Below are positions 1 to 10,139 of a DNA stretch of 49,903 nt, in pieces. The stretch is from NCBI GenBank assembly GCA_027600665.1, contig JADGJL010000062.1, forward strand, positions 1 through 49,903, written 5' to 3'. The stretch's first letter is position 1; each line of letters opens with the position of its first letter. The stretch is from Irineochytrium annulatum. Its lineage: Eukaryota > Chytridiomycota > Chytridiomycetes > Chytridiales > Chytridiaceae. The notes under the pieces are model-generated. The model was given only the letters and a program-made list of their open reading frames with translations. It ran no database searches and was not told where the DNA came from. The position numbers and the translations under genes were made by a program.

Positions 1-468
1 CCTTTCTACATAGCGTGAGGTAGCCGACCTGTGCTCGCGAGACCTAATGCTTACCAACTTTGCACGTTTGATTTGATTTTTTATAAAGTCAAGACGAGAG
101 ATATTTTTTTTTCTTCTTAGAACTGGAGGCCATCGATATTCTCGTTTTTTTATAAATACACTCAACTTCGTGATCTTGAAGAAGCTCTCGAGTAGTTGTG
201 TTCTTGTGTTCTCTGCGGACGCAGGGTCAAGCAATATATGTCTGCGAGGATCTATCACTTCAGACAACTGCAGATATCATATCGTGTTTAAATGCAACAA
301 TATTAGTCTTCCACCTATCAATCAACAAAAAATAAAAAGCCACCCTCCAAGTGCACCAAATTCAATGTAGCAAGAAGTCGTGCTAATCAGTAGACGAACG
401 AACCGCCAAAACGGGGGAAAAAAAAAAATAATCCGCTCCCAAGCACATCCAGTGACCCCTCAAATCAG
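1..468. other. Intergenic, 3' flank of SAR1
   Basis: AT-rich sequence with T and A runs (about 103-112 and 420-430). It lies downstream of the SAR1 stop. A short open frame at 170-370 starts at GTG, has no recognisable domain and is not accepted as a gene. No RNA gene or repeat was seen. Confidence 0.5.
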
Positions 469-1460
469 CTAAATGTATTGAGACAACCACCTGAAACCTA
501 ATTGGACAATATAATCAGAGACGGTCTGCAAGGCGGAACATCCCAACGTACCATCACCGTAACCTTGCCTCAAAATAATAGAGCACATGAACACTTCAAG
601 CGCCCTCAGATTCGGCGGCAACTGAACCTTCCCCTTGCCAGTAGTCTGGTAAAGGCCCAGAGCTGCCCTCAAATCATCCTCTGACACGGCGCCTGGGGCG
701 TCGATTTTGTTGCCAAGAACAAGGAAAGGGACAGTGGTAAGTTGCTCGATGCCGAGAAGATGCTAAACAAGATTAGCTATAACGCAATCGGAGGAAGCGC
801 ACGTCAAGTTCCGCTTTGCTCTCGGCAAATCGCTCATGGTCCGCGCAGTCGACAAGGTAGACGATTCCGTCCACTTCCGGGAAATAGTCCTTCCAAAGCC
901 GTCGAGCTGGGTTGTAAACGTAAGTTTTGCCTTAATGAGCATCAATACCTTGAACGTGACCACCCAAATCGTACGTTGTAAATTTAATGTTACCGATGGC
1001 GAGTTCCTCGGAAGCTTAAGCAACAAATTAAGAAAACTAAACTTGGCCCTCCAACAACGAGCAACACGTACTGGGATGAAGAGTTGGTTGAGATACGGTG
1101 ATTCTGTCGCTTTTAAGGATGTGGAGAAGGGTCGTCTTGCCGGCGTTATCAAGGCCGAGGAACAGGATCTTCGCGTTTTTGTTGACGAGGCCTATTATAA
1201 CGATGCATTTCAGCCTTCCCATTACTAAGACGCGACCACAAGCTGCCGTAGATGAGCACGCGCTAATCCTCTTCCCAGGCCGAAATCCCTTCTGCCGCCC
1301 ACACCTCGATCGGTCTCAAGATCAACCGGATCTACCCAGATTCCATAATGCCGGGCGATCATCTTCAATGCAACCACAGGAAGGAATGGCCACTAGAAAA
1401 GAGGGGTCGGATCGTACCGAGGCTCGTCAACACGTCCCAAAACCAGTTGAAAATGAACAT
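469..1460 (-). CDS. SAR1: SAR1 small GTPase of COPII vesicle budding
   Basis: Arf-family GTPase that recruits Sec23/24 to ER exit sites. Exon 1 (ATG at 1460) encodes the amphipathic SAR1 N-terminus [15 protein letters not shown] and ends at G|GTACG (1418/1417). The next exon resumes after ATAATAG with [10 protein letters not shown]. Visible motifs are the P-loop GLDNAGKTT, then QPTLHP of switch I, the guanine-specificity motif [10 protein letters not shown], and the family C-terminus [11 protein letters not shown]. The last exon is reached by removing a GTACGTTGGG...CAATTAG intron inside the GDG/FRW junction, which restores the canonical ending. Middle exons covering switch II were not placed base by base. 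There is no lipidation motif, as expected for SAR1. Identification is secure. Confidence 0.95.
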
Positions 1461-1870
1461 CGCTATGCCTAGAGGTTGGAGGAAACGGTTAAATCTACAG
1501 ACGTCCAGCCCAACCCGTATCGCGGACAAACAGAACGATTGCCGCGAGCGGACCAGAGACTATCTCAATGCTAATCCCAATGCGATGTTGGTCTAAGCTG
1601 GCGGAGCACGCACCGGAAGAACCACGCCAGATTTTTTCGAGGATGACGTTGAATGTGAACGACTGACGTGGACAGCAGTGACGCTCACGATGGCATAACC
1701 TACTGGCAGAATGGGTTAATGTACAAACGGCCGGTACTAAGGAATTGAGTTATCCAATTCATATATATATGCTTTTCCTCTTTATTGGCAACCACATGTT
1801 GCTGTCGCTTTACAAATGTCCCAAAAGTTTATCGGACAGCACCACGTCGTCCTATAAACCCTCCCCCTTC
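1461..1870. other. Intergenic region between SAR1 start and hydrolase stop
   Basis: It contains the upstream region of SAR1. A pure TA run (ATATATATAT, 1761-1770) about 300 nt upstream of the SAR1 ATG could be a core promoter element, but no start site can be fixed. Open frames here start at non-ATG codons or overlap the first SAR1 exon and were rejected. Confidence 0.4.
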
Positions 1871-3036
1871 TTACAATTTTAATCGCGCGGACGAACAATG
1901 CCGTCCGCAGCATCCCAAACCATCCATTATGGGCTTCATCCGGCCCTTCATCCGCCGACGCGCCACCTTGAACGCTTCAAAGTCGTCAGGCATTTCCTCC
2001 GTATCATCTGACTCGTCCTCTTCCTCGGCATCGTCTCCCTCTTGATCATCGTCATCTTCATCATCGTCTTCCACAGTACCATCTGCGGCCGTCACAAAGG
2101 CGTTATATCTTCGCTCCGCCCCGATATCCGTTTTCGGTCCGTGGCCAGGTATCACAATTGTGTCTTCAGGGAGCGAGTAGAGGTGCCTTATGATCGACTT
2201 CTTCAGAGAGTTAAAAGACCCGCCCCAAAGATCACTTCTGCCGACGGAACTATTGAAAAGAGTATCGCCAGTGCAAACGGTCCCGAGATCGGGAAAGTAA
2301 AATGACACACTCCCTGGCGAGTGTCCGGGCGTGTGTAAAACCGTCCCGACTTTCCGTCCTGCCAACGTTATGTCCTCCCCTCCCTTTAGCCAAGAATGAA
2401 TGTCCTCCACGCCAGGAAACTGATCCTCCGCGGTCTTCAAGCCGACCATCTTCACTTGGTTTGCAAGATTTTCAAACAGAAATTTGTCCTTTGCGTGAAG
2501 ATAAAGCGCAGGCCTCGGCTTTAGTTGGCGAAGAAGAACGTTCGATGCCAGACAATGGTCGAAGTGGCCATGTGTAATGAAAATCTATGCAAAGTCAACA
2601 CAGTCGATAATGTCAGGATCTTACTTGTACAGCATGGAACATATTGTAAGAAAGAGTGTCAACGATAGACCTAGGGTCACCACCGGGGTCGATCACCAGA
2701 GCCTAAAGAGAACCGTTCGTTTATGAACGCGGTAATAAGTGCCTCAACCTCGCCAGATACTCGATCACCGATGATAACACAATTCGTTTGCAGATACCCA
2801 ACGGTTACTGTCACCAGCGCGAGCGCATTCCGATTACCACCTATGAAATCAAACGTTTGTTAGTCATATCCCCCGCTGGAAGGCCGTAGCATACCTCTAG
2901 AGTCCATCAGAGGCCCTTGAAAAGGCTTGTAGCGAACCAGCTTTTTGCAGCGCAAGTTGTACCAGCTGTTGCCAATGGGTGCGTACTTATCGCCTGGTAT
3001 GGAAGGCATGTGAGGCGACGTGGAAATATGGATCAT
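1871..3036 (-). CDS. Metallo-beta-lactamase-fold hydrolase, glyoxalase II / YcbL-like, with acidic tail
   Basis: The metal-binding set of the glyoxalase II-type MBL fold is complete in order: THGHFDHC (HxHxDH), HTPGHSPGSVSFYF, TGDTLFNSSVGRSDL and IPGHGP. Before them come VGYLQTNCVIIG and a DPGGDPRSI strand typical of the YcbL/GloB-like group. Exons join across GTATGC...TTTCATAG (about 2895-2838) and GTAAGATCC...TTGCATAG (about 2634-2585). The family predicts a thioester or related hydrolase, but the substrate is unknown. After the catalytic domain, the last ~70 residues hold a run of D/E followed by a basic RRRMKGRMKP stretch and a Cys-containing end, which is unusual. I chose ATG 3036. The frame is open upstream with an Arg-rich, mitochondrial-presequence-like stretch but no ATG, so a further 5' exon is possible. 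Confidence 0.8.
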
Positions 3037-3183
3037 GGAGTCACTTGCCGGTCGTCGCAGACGGCGTGGTGCGAGGGGCTGGGAAGCGCGTGGAAGGACA
3101 GTTAACACTAAATGGAGGAGAATGACCGCGGGAAGAAGGACCTGGAGAGGCTACTTGCATCAGTAGCTAACAATATTTTACAG

Positions 3184-6100
3184 TGTCGTCTCATCGCCGG
3201 TACCTTGCTTACTTCCTTTTGGCAATATGTCTGTGCTCGATGGTGGTCCGGGGTGATGATCCCGTCTCTCCCGACGACATGGATGATGAGACGGAGCTTC
3301 CGGAGGTGTGTGTATTTCTTATCAAGACGCGTTAGCTGACTTCCTTATGCAGCCAAATCGTAAGACCTTGGTTCCTGTCCGCCGTTGCTAATTATTTGAA
3401 GTACCTCCACCGCCGCCGCCTCCAGGTCAAGATATCGTGAACGAAGCGGTAGCCGCTCTTGATCACCTGGAGCAATTAAGTTCTGCACAATCGGCCAGCG
3501 CTAATGTAGCGTCAACCGGCCGCGACTTGGTCTCGATGATGTCGGACTTTATGGAGAGTGTTCTCGGCTCGGTTTTGCCGAAGTCGTTGCTGCGCTCAGA
3601 CGACCCAGAGTTCTTATGGTCCGAGAGCAAGGAGGAGGACGACAAAGACGTTGATGCGGATTCCGATGATTTGGCGATGGGGGAGGACAATGGACAAGGC
3701 TCTTTAGAAGTTGTGTCGATTGAGCGGTCAGATCCGCCGGGCCTGAAAAAGGCTAAGGCAGTGACGATGTTGGAATTTGCTGCCGCACAGTACGCAAATC
3801 CAAACGCGCTGATGTTGCTTGGAGATATGCGATTAGTAAGCGATTCCTTTGAGGTGGTTACCTTTGTTGACGGAATGAACCAGATGAAGAAATATGGAGT
3901 CAAACGGAATGTCACCGCTGCCTTCAGTTATTACCATACCTTGGCACGGAAGCACGGAAACGCAACGGCGCAGCGGATGGTCGGACTCATGTATGCGACT
4001 GGAGTTGGCGTGCATCGAGATTACTCTCGGGTTAGTCGCTTTTCAACACGACGGTATTAAGTGGACTAGGCATTATTGTTCATGAGCTTTGCCGCCTTAG
4101 GTCGAGACGACATTGCGGAGCAAACGCTTGGTTATTGGAACTTGGCCGGCGTTGGCGTTGCCAAGTCGTGCGAGGATGCTGCATTTTACTACAAACAAGT
4201 AGCTGATAAGGGTGTGTGACCTTCTCTTTACCGGCTTTAACGAGGAATGTTTTTTGGCAGTGATCGATCTTTATAAACAAGGCCCGCCTGGCGGTCTGAC
4301 GATGCCGGCGATTAAAGCCCGGCTGGCGGAAGAACATGGGGGATTATACGGACACGGAGCCAGTGGTGCGGGGATGCCTCATTCCAATCACCATTCCGCG
4401 CTTTCGGCACAGGCTGTGCGAGAAATTTATGAGTTGCAAGCCGACGAAGGCTCCCAGTCCCATCAGGTATCCGTTCGATTTGAGAAAAATGACTAAAAGA
4501 TTGACTGCTGGATTGCAGTTGCAAGTTGGCCTGCATTACTATCAAGGATCTCAACACACGCCACAGAACTTCAAGAAAGCTCACGACTACTTTTACAAAG
4601 CTGCAAAAGCCTATGGAGATCTTAATAAGCAATGGAACACTAAGGATGAATCGAAGAATGCGAAAGCTTATTCTGCTATCGCATCAGGCTACATTGGAAT
4701 GATGTACTGGCGAGGGGAGGGTGTGGAACAGGATAATACAACAGCGAGGTTGTTTTTTGAGGCTGGGGAGAAGTTGGAGAATGCAATGTCAATGAATGCG
4801 TTGGGTATGATGCATTTGGAAGGCGTTGCCGGGTTTGAAAAGGTGTGGTGCTTAGGTTTGTAATGAAGCTGATGAGAGTCAGAATTTCCAAAAGGCTTTC
4901 CAGTACTTCACCGAGGCTGCTCAGCGTGACAACGCTGACGCCCAGGTGAATTTGGCTGAACTGATTTTACGTGAGTCGCGTGGGCCGATGTAGTCGCTGA
5001 CATCGCGTTTTAGGGAGCAACAAAAAGGATTCGCACGCTTCAGCGTTCAAGCATTATCTGGCGGCAGCCTCCAGACCTCCTGCCCATATAATGGCCTTGT
5101 ATCGTGTTGGCGAAATGAACGTCAACGGTTTAGGAACTGCTCCTAATTGCATGGTTGGCGTCGGATATTTGAAAACGGTGGTCGAGCGCGGTAGCGATTG
5201 GCTCGCTGATAAGTTAACCGTGAAAGAGGCGGAGCGCCTCTACCGGGCTGGTGACGTCGAGTCTGCTTTGCTGTTGTACTTGTTGGCGGCTGAAAGAGGA
5301 GGGGAAGTGTCGCAGTCTAATGCGGCGTGGATGCTCGACAAGGGAGTTGTCGGCCCCGCTGGCCTACGGAGAGTTTACGGGAGAACTGTTGACCCTTACG
5401 AGTCTGCAATCGTCCTTTGGAACCGGGCGGCGAATCAGGCAAACGTGGACGCTAGAGTTCGTGTCGGGGATTACTATTATTACGGATTAGGTGGACGGGT
5501 GGGATACCGCCGAAAGACAAAGCCAGATAAAGTCGTTAGCGAGGAGGCCGCGACGATGGTTGCTACCGATGTGTTTTCATCAGTCCCTGCCGACGCGAAA
5601 GAGATTCCCGCCGCTTTGGAGGGGGCGAAGAGCCGAGACGGACTAAACCCGGCGTGGGCACTCGTACACGATCTGGGAAATACAATAATAAGATACCTTC
5701 CTAAGCCTTTCCTTCACGGTGCCGTGCAAACGAAGCCGGACTTTGAAATGGCGGCGGTTTATTATCAGGTTGCTTCGGATGAGTTCAGTGCCCTTGCGCA
5801 GTGGAACCTCGGTTACATGCACGAGAACGGAATTGGGGTTGCGAAGGTATGCTTGTCGGATCTTATGTTTCCTGGATTAAAGATTTCTCTTTTAGGATTA
5901 TCATTTGGCGAAGCGCATGTACGACTTGTCGCTCGCGACGAATGCGGATGCGTACCTACCTGTTAATCTTGCGTTGTTCAACCTGTTTATCAAGTCGACT
6001 GGCGCAACCTTTTCGCGCTTTATTGATGCCTTTACCTCCGGTCGCCTTCTTCGATCCCTGGTAGCGTTTGTTACGGCAATCATTCGTGGAGAAGATGCGG

Positions 6101-6525
6101 ATCTCTTTCAAGCCATCATGGAGCCTCTGAACGGTCTCAGGCCACCTGCTGGGCCCGCCCGGGTTAATCGGCCGGATACACCGGCAGGTGGGGCTCCTGG
6201 CGTAGCGCAGGCGGATCGGCAGCACATACCAGGCCAGATTCCGGCCGTTGCACCTCTTGGGGATGATGAGGGGAACGGTATGACGGTTTGGGCGGGGGTG
6301 TGGCTCGAGCTGGTAGTGGTGTCAGCGCTCGCAGCGCTGGCCTCCGTGCTATTTCTCTGGAGGCAGCTCATCGCGCCGAGGAATGACGCCGTGAGGGTGC
6401 GGGTGGCGGCTGCTGCTGCTGTAGGGGCGGGTTTGGCGGCACCTCCGGTGGCGCCGAATAATGGATTTGTACGCGACAGGGTGGCGGAGCATGCGGTGGG
6501 TAGGGATGAGGGGGATATGAGATGA
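3184..6525 (+). CDS. SEL1L/Hrd3-type Sel1-repeat ER membrane protein (ERAD)
   Basis: Hrd3/SEL1L partners the Hrd1 ubiquitin ligase in ER-associated degradation, with lumenal Sel1 repeats and a C-terminal membrane anchor. Here a hydrophobic signal-peptide-like exon (RRYLAYFLLAICLCSMVV, about 3195-3248) is followed by an acidic, proline-rich linker. Many Sel1 repeats follow (for example GLMYATGVGV, YWNLAGVGVAKS, GMMYWRGEGVEQD, GDYYYYGLGG, GYMHENGIGVAKD), then one transmembrane helix near the end (about 6290-6360). Introns include 4031-4067 and that after VAK at about 5847. The linker frame works if a 7-nt exon (3353-3359) is used. The start codon is unresolved: the hydrophobic frame enters after a TTTTACAG acceptor at 3183, so an upstream exon may supply the ATG. 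Order and topology match SEL1L/Hrd3 rather than a soluble Sel1 protein. Confidence 0.85.
3353..3359 (+). other. Candidate 7-nt microexon in the SEL1L-like gene
   Basis: CCAAATC is flanked by TATGCAG and GTAAGA, and is bounded by introns of 47 nt (3306-3352) and 42 nt (3360-3401). Including it joins ...ELPE to PNL and PPPPPPGQDI in frame. Skipping it from donor 3306 to acceptor 3401 gives a stop within 15 codons. A competing single intron from a weaker donor at 3253 would also keep the frame, so this is a hypothesis. Confidence 0.5.
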
Positions 6526-7036
6526 TTCAGCGATGAAGTGGGTGGGCACACAGGTTGCGGATGCTGCGCATTTTCATTTCATAATCCAATACACTCTCTT
6601 TCCGCTGCAACCGCTTTAGTTTGTTAAACGGCAGTGTCGGCAACGAAGTTCGATGGCGTGGTGGAGATTACCAGGAGTTGCAACGGATCCAATATGGCGA
6701 GAATTGCAACGGGCCAAGGATTTACCATTTGGGCCATCCCTTGCCAAGCCCTTTCTTTGTTCAAGGTGGCCCGAAGAATCGAGAGACCCCAGCGCGTCCG
6801 CCGCGATCCCAAGCCCGCAAACACCGAACGCGTCGTACGCGTACACAGCCGCGCCGAACCAGCGAGTTGAACGAGGAGGCACAGCACCAGCTTCTGGAGA
6901 CGCGAACGGCCGAGACCATCATTGGCGGCGCAACCATCAGAATTACTTGAACGGGCGAGCAGGGGACGAGATTCACTCGCCCACCCTGAGCCGTTAGAAC
7001 GCGAAATCACTCCTGCGTCAGTTGGACGGTGTGGAC
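6526..7036. other. Long upstream region of the Ras-like gene
   Basis: From about 6620 to 7010 several frames on both strands lack stops, which mostly reflects GC-rich composition. The only one with an ATG worth noting is 6653-6997 on the + strand (114 residues, starting MAWWRLPGV). It has no known domain and ends just before the Ras start, so it could be an upstream ORF or nothing. No RNA gene was recognised. Confidence 0.3.
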
Positions 7037-8166
7037 ATGGCGAGATCAGGAACGGAGTCGACGCTTGCCGGGGATATTTACGACTTGGTGGGTGGTCGAC
7101 GAAACTACAGCGCCTTTTGGTCTCTTCTTCGCGCGGGGAACCGGGTCCGAGGTCGATGGACGCGCGGCGATAGTATCCTGGCGCGTTTAGATGGATAATT
7201 GTTGGCCACTGGAGCTACTAAGCGAATGACGGGCACTTCCTTTAAGCTTTCATGGCATAGAACGGATTTGCGCGCAAAGGGGAACATCGTACTGACACCG
7301 GGCTTTCAGGTCGTGGTCGGGTCAGGTGGTGTGGGGAAGTCATGTTTGACGGTTCGGTTTCTCAAGGACGAGTTCTCGAACGACTATGATCCGACAATAG
7401 GTACGTAACAGCAACCCCGCAGACCGGCTTTTGTGCTTTGCATCAGAATGCTCTTTAACCAATTTACATAGAGGAAAATTATAGAAAAGCCATCACCGTG
7501 GACGGGACCGGTTGCGTAGTGAATATCATCGATACGGCCGGACAGGTAACGCCAGATTTTCCCTTCTTGCTTTCGCTGCTACTTTCGACGCCAACACAAA
7601 GTTCATCCCCGTATGAAGCACGAATACACGTCTTTAAGGGATCAACACTTGAAAGCGGGAGGCGGGTTCCTTTTGGTCTTTGCGCTAAACGACAAGTCGA
7701 CATTTGAGGAGGTGAAGCAGCTGAGAGAACAGATCATCAAGTTGAAGGACACTAAGAAAGTGCCCATTGTAATCTGTGCAAACAAATGCGTGAGTATCAA
7801 CGATGTTGCCAATAGAGCACTAAACCGTCATTTCGTCTTCTTCAGGATCTACCCGCGGACCAAATCGAAGTTGACGAAGATACCATCGAAAGTTTCACAG
7901 CACCCCTGAAAATTCCGTATTTGATGACGTCCGCAAAGGTTTGCCTTACCGCGTTCTGTCATATTGCCACTTCTTCTTGGTATGCTGATGGTTCACGAAC
8001 ATCACAGGACAGCGTCAACGTGGTGGAAAGCTTTCACGACCTAGTTCGGGAGGCGAGGAAGATGGACAAGACGAAGGGAAGCCACGGGAGCAAGGGGTCT
8101 GTGAATAAGGACGCGAAGCAGACCGCGAAGAAGGAGGGGAATGCTTGTGGTTGCACGATTCTTTGA
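7037..8166 (+). CDS. Ras-family small GTPase, Rap/Rsr1-like, with CTIL prenylation box
   Basis: Exon 1 (7037-7087) encodes [17 protein letters not shown]. After a 222-nt intron (7088-7309), unusually long for this window, the P-loop reads [11 protein letters not shown]. Then come the effector region YDPTI/EENYRK, DTAGQ, ANKC/DLP and TSAK, each interrupted by short introns. The C-terminus is hydrophilic and ends [12 protein letters not shown] with Leu at the last position predicts geranylgeranylation, with a possible palmitoyl Cys two residues before. Ser after the first P-loop Gly and the CTIL end resemble Rap/Rsr1 more than classical Ras. The residue after the catalytic Gln is His where Ras has Glu, if the CACGAA acceptor at about 7621 is right. 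Likely role: a membrane signalling switch for growth or polarity. Confidence 0.88.
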
Positions 8167-8645
8167 ACGCGAGCGAAATGATTTTGTGGCATCCTCCTGC
8201 AACGTATTTGACGCCAGGGCGGGAACGAATGGCGGAGACTAGGGGACTTGCGGTCATGTTCGCTTGCAATTCTTCTTCAATGCTGACACATGCTCTTTTT
8301 TCCTTCTTTTCTTGGGCTTCATTATTTTCCTATTTGGTGCATTCTGCATCTACACTTCTTTTCTCATTTCGGCGGGTGTCAATTGCGTGCGTTGAGAAGA
8401 ATAAATACTATCGTAAAAGCAAAGCCGTGTTGTTGGCAGGAGGAAAGCAGGCTTAGTGTGGATAGGGAAGTAACCCAAGAAACTACGGTGAACCAGTCAA
8501 CGCGGTAAAGCTTGCTGAAGTTGGTCAAGTCGCTGTTGCCATTGAGGCCCAGTTTTGCTAGTTGTGCCGAGTGCGTGATGCCCGCGATATAAGACCAAGA
8601 GCGATCGCCTATCAGCACAACACCAACTCGACACCAACGCCGACG
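8167..8645. other. Intergenic: Ras 3' flank and LRR gene promoter
   Basis: It holds a T-rich stretch (about 8290-8370), an AATAAA at 8400-8405, and then sequence leading to the ATG at 8646. Open frames that extend into it (8562 onward) begin at non-ATG codons and are read here as 5' untranslated sequence. Confidence 0.4.
8400..8405 (+). terminator. AATAAA polyadenylation-like signal after the Ras-like gene
   Basis: A canonical hexamer 234 nt downstream of the Ras-like stop and upstream of the LRR gene start. Only the motif is seen; no cleavage site is shown. Confidence 0.4.
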
Positions 8646-9750
8646 ATGTTCCTACCGCCTAGCCGAAGCCACTTGCCAGCGCGAGTGCAATCTCGAGGGG
8701 ACCTGCCGCTCAAGGAGAATAATCCGGTCAGGGTTCGGCCCAACAACGCCATCGCTCGCCCCGCCGCCGAGGAGACGACCCAGATCCGTCATCGTATACT
8801 CGAGGCCGTGAAGTCAGGCTTGCTGGATCTCGCGTCGCAGAAACTTTCTTCCGCGGGCTTCGATTCTTTGAGATTCCCACGCGACACATCCAACATCACC
8901 GCGGTTATACTGTAAGTCAAGATATTGTTTGTCTAAAGAAGCGCTTAACCAATATATTCTATTTTCATACAGCGGCGGCAACGACCTGACCGAAGTCCCC
9001 TCCTCGCTCTTCACACGCTTCCCTAACCTCGTCCACTTGGACCTCTCGCGCAACCAGCTCGCGTCCATCCCTCCGTCCCTCTGCGACTTCCCGGACCTTG
9101 AGGTGCTCGACCTCTCTCACAACCCGGCCCTTGCCGGACGTCGCCTCCCGTCTGCTTTCCACCCCTTGCTCCACCGCGTGGCCGTCTTCGCGGACGACGA
9201 CGTGATCCCGGCCGACGATGACGATGATGAGCCCTCGGACGACGAGGAGGAGGAGGACGGCAACTACGCGCTCCACTACAAAACCGTCCGTCACGCGATC
9301 GAGATGCTCAGGGCCGACATCATGGGCACCCGTCGGCGGGGCTCGGAAGAAGAGGCCGAATCGGCCGACCTGGCCCTCACGCATTTCTTCGCCCTCCTCC
9401 AAACCCGCCTAGGCTCGACCGCCGCGGCGCGGTTCCTGACGCCTCACTTCCGCCGGAAGCTCGCCATCCGCGACGCCGGATTTGTCCAGTTCGTGATTAG
9501 ACGGTACGCGAAGGATGGGCGTGAGGCCGCTCGGCTGGAGGAGGCGCGCAGGTGGGGGGCCCGGGACGCGGAGGAAGAGGGCGAGCAGTTCGCGGTGGAT
9601 CATCAGAAGGTTTTAGAGAAGAGAAGAAATGAGAAGACGGCGAGGAAGTGGGAGAGGGATATGAAGGAGAGATGGGTGTTTGAGAGGAAGGAGAAGAGGA
9701 GGCAGGTCAAGGAGCTGAGAAGGGCGGCCGTTGTGGCCGGGGAAGTGTGA
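8646..9750 (+). CDS. Leucine-rich-repeat protein with charged helical C-terminus
   Basis: ATG 8646 opens MFLPPSRSHLPARVQ, a basic, proline-containing leader. One intron (8912-8972) splits the first repeat, joining VIL to GGNDLTEVPSSLF in frame. The LRRs read LTEVPSSLFTRFPNLVHLDL, then RNQLASIPPSLCDFPDLEVL, then DLSHNPAL, a typical short LRR sheet. Next is an acidic run (about 9195-9260) and a long charged alpha-helical region rich in R, K and E, ending RRQVKELRRAAVVAGEV. There is no enzymatic motif. LRRs imply protein binding; the coiled, basic tail suggests a scaffold or nucleic-acid-associated role, but no function is assigned. Confidence 0.82.
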
Positions 9751-10139
9751 CCATGATGGACGACTAAGACATTCAAATGCACATCGAGTTAACGCAAAAA
9801 GTATCAATACGAACACCATAAAAAAAAAAAAAAAGAATATTGCCTTGCTCCGACTCGGTACTGTTTCTGCTCCGCGCATCCATCCGCAAAATGGCGCCAT
9901 TTTTTCAGTGCGTGCTCAACCTTCCACAAAAGTGTGGGAACTTACTGGGCTATGACCTCATCTAAGATTGATGTGATGAACATGTAATGAACAAGGGCGA
10001 GCTAATGCGTTGGGAAAATTTGGCAGACGGCGGCAGCAAAATTGCGCTAGACTATTGCTGAGTGAGAGCCTGCAACCTTTCGATTCGCGAAGTCTAAACC
10101 ATAGTGTTTCGCCAGGCAGCTGGAAGCTCGCTCATTGTA
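9751..10139. other. Convergent intergenic region
   Basis: It separates the 3' ends of the LRR gene (+) and PEX13 (-). It contains a 15-nt A run at 9820-9834 and otherwise unremarkable sequence. Nothing suggests a gene or RNA. Confidence 0.4.

Noticed and set aside
2860..3108. Mitochondrial presequence for the MBL hydrolase
   Set aside because: The Arg-rich stretch upstream of ATG 3036 has no start codon in frame before a stop, so it is not claimed without an added exon.
6616..7010. Overlapping open frames on both strands before the Ras-like gene
   Set aside because: No domain, several begin at non-ATG codons, and the simultaneous openness of many frames suggests base composition rather than coding.
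9820..9834. 15-nt A run
   Set aside because: Could mark a retrocopy tail, but no duplicated gene or target duplication lies next to it.
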